Origin: Mangifera indica
Taxonomy: Eukaryota > Streptophyta > Magnoliopsida > Sapindales > Anacardiaceae
Assembly (NCBI RefSeq): GCF_011075055.1
Contig: NC_058154.1
Location: 3,658,001 to 3,722,000, forward strand
Length of the DNA: 64,000 bases
Direction: 5' to 3'
Shown: piece after piece, positions 62,521 through 64,000 of the stretch
Position numbering within the stretch: position 1 is the first letter of the stretch
Layout of the letters: each line of letters begins with the position of its first letter
Position numbers and translations under genes: made by a program
The notes under the pieces: generated by a model
What the model was told of the DNA's origin: nothing
Databases searched by the model: none
Seen by the model: only the letters and a program-made list of their open reading frames with translations

Positions 62521-63665
62521 TGTTAAACGTCTAGGTGTTTTGATTATGTCAAAACTAAGTTTAATGTTGATATTTAATAATTATTGTGCTAATAAAGTTC
62601 AAGGCATAAAGTTCCGATGACCAAAAGCTGGGCAAAATGCAAATGTGTAATTTTTCAGGTCAGGCACACCCATCCCTATATATGGGACGCCTATCCCTCA
62701 ATGAGACATCAGTCCTATGCCCGTCATTAGGAGTCTAGAGCTCTCAAAAATATTTTCTAAATTACTAGGGATGCCAATCCCATACTAGATAACGACCATG
62801 GAATGTTCATTCTCCCAAGAATGCATTATCAAACATAATTGGGACGGTCAATAAAATTAGCACATTGGGACGCTCATCCTTGCATGATTGATGCTCTTTG
62901 GAATTCTAAAGAGTAAGGCAAGACACCCATCCTTATAATGGCTTGTTTCAAGAAGTCGACCCTTGGACGACCATTTCAAAGCTGCCAAAGTAGGGATGTG
63001 TAAGAGGACGTCTGTCCTCTCGTGTTTTTTAAAGTAAAAACATCTTTTTTACAAGTCAACGACTAGTAAAATTAATCAAACAGATATTTCAAGTCTCAAG
63101 GCTATATAAAAAGGTTAGATTGAAGTCAAAAGGGTTAGAGAACATACTCAAAGCTTTCAAGAATTCTTATCTCAATCATTAAGCTCTCAATCTTTTCTAG
63201 AAATCAAAACTCATATTTTTTCAAGAGAAACTTTTGTACAAATTAGTAAAATCAACCTATTAGAAACATACTCTACTTGTAAATCTTCTTCCAAAATTAC
63301 ACTTAGACAAGATCTCATATGACTACTATAAAAGGGCAAAATCTTGAGTCAACTAGTATAATCCGAAAGTGATTAAAGTGGAAACTTCAAGCCAATTGCT
63401 TGAAGAAGTGAATGTAGGAGGCTTGAGACGAAAAACTCTGAACCACTCTAAAATTTGTGAGCATTTTCTAAACTCTCATCTTTTACTTTATGCTTTGATT
63501 GTTTATTTGTTTTTGTTTGTGGAATCTTGAGTGAAAATCAAGTTGAATAAATTTTGTGTTTAATTTTTTTAATAATCCTATTCACCCCCCCTTCGTCCCA
63601 TCCACCCCCCCCCCCCCCCCCCCCCCCCCCCAATCTAGGATTAATTTGTCATTAGGGGTTTTTCA
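62521..63665 (+). repeat. 3' LTR of the SIRE-like element with 27-C tract
   Basis: It begins TGTTAAACGTCTAGG directly after the purine tract and ends TTTTTCA at 63665. Compared with the 5' LTR it carries an expanded C homopolymer (63605-63631) next to TTCACCCCCCCTTCG. Confidence 0.85.
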
Positions 63666-64000
63666 AATGCAATGTTTTAAAGTTTGAAGGGGGCGACATT
63701 TATTCTAAAATGTAAAACCTTAAAAAGTATTTATGATGGAGGTAAAAGATTAATTTTTAAAAATTAAGCTACAAAAAATTGTTAGTTTTTAAAATTAAGG
63801 GGAAAAAAAGAAATAATTTTTTTGTTTAAATTAAAATTCTAAATAATAATTTTACCTTTATCTGTAATAGTTAAAACTAATGAATGGGCGAGGTATTTGG
63901 GTTTTTAAAAGTTAACTAGATTATTTTAATTTTTTACAAAACCTTGGGTGGGAAAATAGACACACGAACACACCCCACCCAGTGCCCAATTTTTGACGTG

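Larger units (their letters stand above)
56409..63665 (+). mobile_element. Non-autonomous SIRE-like Copia element with extra ORF
   Basis: The 5' LTR (about 56409-57454) and 3' LTR (62521-63665) match over their length, for example AATAATTATTGTGCTAA.AAAGTTC, GAATGTTCATTC and CTTGAAGAA.TGAATGTA.GAGGCTT. Both end TCATTAGGGGTTTTTCA. The PBS TGGTATTAGAGC is at 57457-57468 and the PPT-like AAAAAAGGGAAGAT is just before 62521. The interior holds a decayed SIRE-type gag and protease motif. Then come about 1.3 kb of non-coding DNA and a decayed ORF unlike Copia Pol. No integrase, RT or RNase H is seen. The 5' LTR start is eroded; possible TSD AATGC/AATGA is weak. Confidence 0.85.
54323..63975. mobile_element. 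MULE foldback element split by two nested LTR insertions
   Basis: The left arm at about 54323-54608 and the right arm at about 63666-63975 are mutually inverted over their whole length. For example TTTCACCTCCATCCTATATGG (54515) faces the complement of TATTTATGATGGAGGTAAAAG (63730), and CAAACTTTGAAACATTACACTT faces AAATGCAATGTTTTAAAGTTTG. The 56061-56408 stretch, with TTCATCTTCGACGACATC, is the likely original interior. A solo LTR (54614-56055) and a SIRE-like element (56409-63665) interrupt it. Exact outer ends and TSD are not resolved. Confidence 0.7.

Noticed and set aside
1..64000. CRISPR arrays, operons, bacterial promoters, rRNA or tRNA genes
   Set aside because: None seen. The repeats present are LTRs, inverted repeats, micro- and minisatellites typical of plant nuclear DNA.

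Overview
This is a window of plant nuclear DNA, most likely from a woody or herbaceous eudicot. It is AT-rich and gene-poor, full of nested LTR retrotransposons and long-terminal-inverted-repeat DNA transposons. It has no prokaryotic organisation: no operons and no ribosome-binding sites. I could not name the species. I can support only two host genes. One is a MIR390 microRNA gene on the plus strand near 10.2 kb, with both the miRNA and the miRNA* visible. The other is an intronless PYR/PYL/RCAR abscisic-acid receptor of the PYL4-6 type on the minus strand at 51.4-52.1 kb.

Layout. 1-3.6 kb is the 3' part of a decayed Copia element (plus strand) with its 3' LTR. 3.65-6.8 kb holds two direct copies of a roughly 1.5 kb non-coding repeat rich in AACGTTC motifs. 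7.27-8.19 kb is a Mutator-like (MULE) foldback element with an exact 9-bp target duplication. 9.1-9.6 kb is a relic of the same family. 10.08-10.4 kb is MIR390. 10.7-16.3 kb is a patchwork of a MULE arm, a relic of a second Copia lineage and tandem repeats. 16.5-17.3 kb is a foldback hairpin element. 19.5-20.65 kb is a different 9-bp-TSD element carrying an 11-bp minisatellite.

23.7-42.06 kb is dominated by two minus-strand Copia elements of the same family as the 1-3.6 kb copy, each bounded by an exact 5-bp target duplication (CTCTA; ATGTG). One is internally deleted and carries a 2.2 kb Gypsy-type LTR-like insertion. A 500-bp Harbinger/Tourist-like MITE lies between them. 42-48.7 kb is mostly unassigned AT-rich DNA with microsatellites and a perfect 16-bp hairpin. 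48.7-49.5 and 53.5-54.3 kb are further MULE foldbacks flanking the PYL region.

54.3-64.0 kb is best read as one MULE split by two independent insertions: a SIRE-like solo LTR (TSD AACAC) and a roughly 7.3 kb non-autonomous SIRE-like element. The latter keeps gag and protease remnants, has no recognisable integrase or reverse transcriptase, and carries an unusual extra decayed ORF.

Functionally, miR390 acts in the TAS3 trans-acting siRNA / ARF pathway and the PYL protein is a soluble ABA receptor. Nothing links them except proximity. All transposon coding regions seen are broken by stops or frameshifts. Ends of decayed elements without target duplications are approximate. All identifications were made by reading, without database searches.
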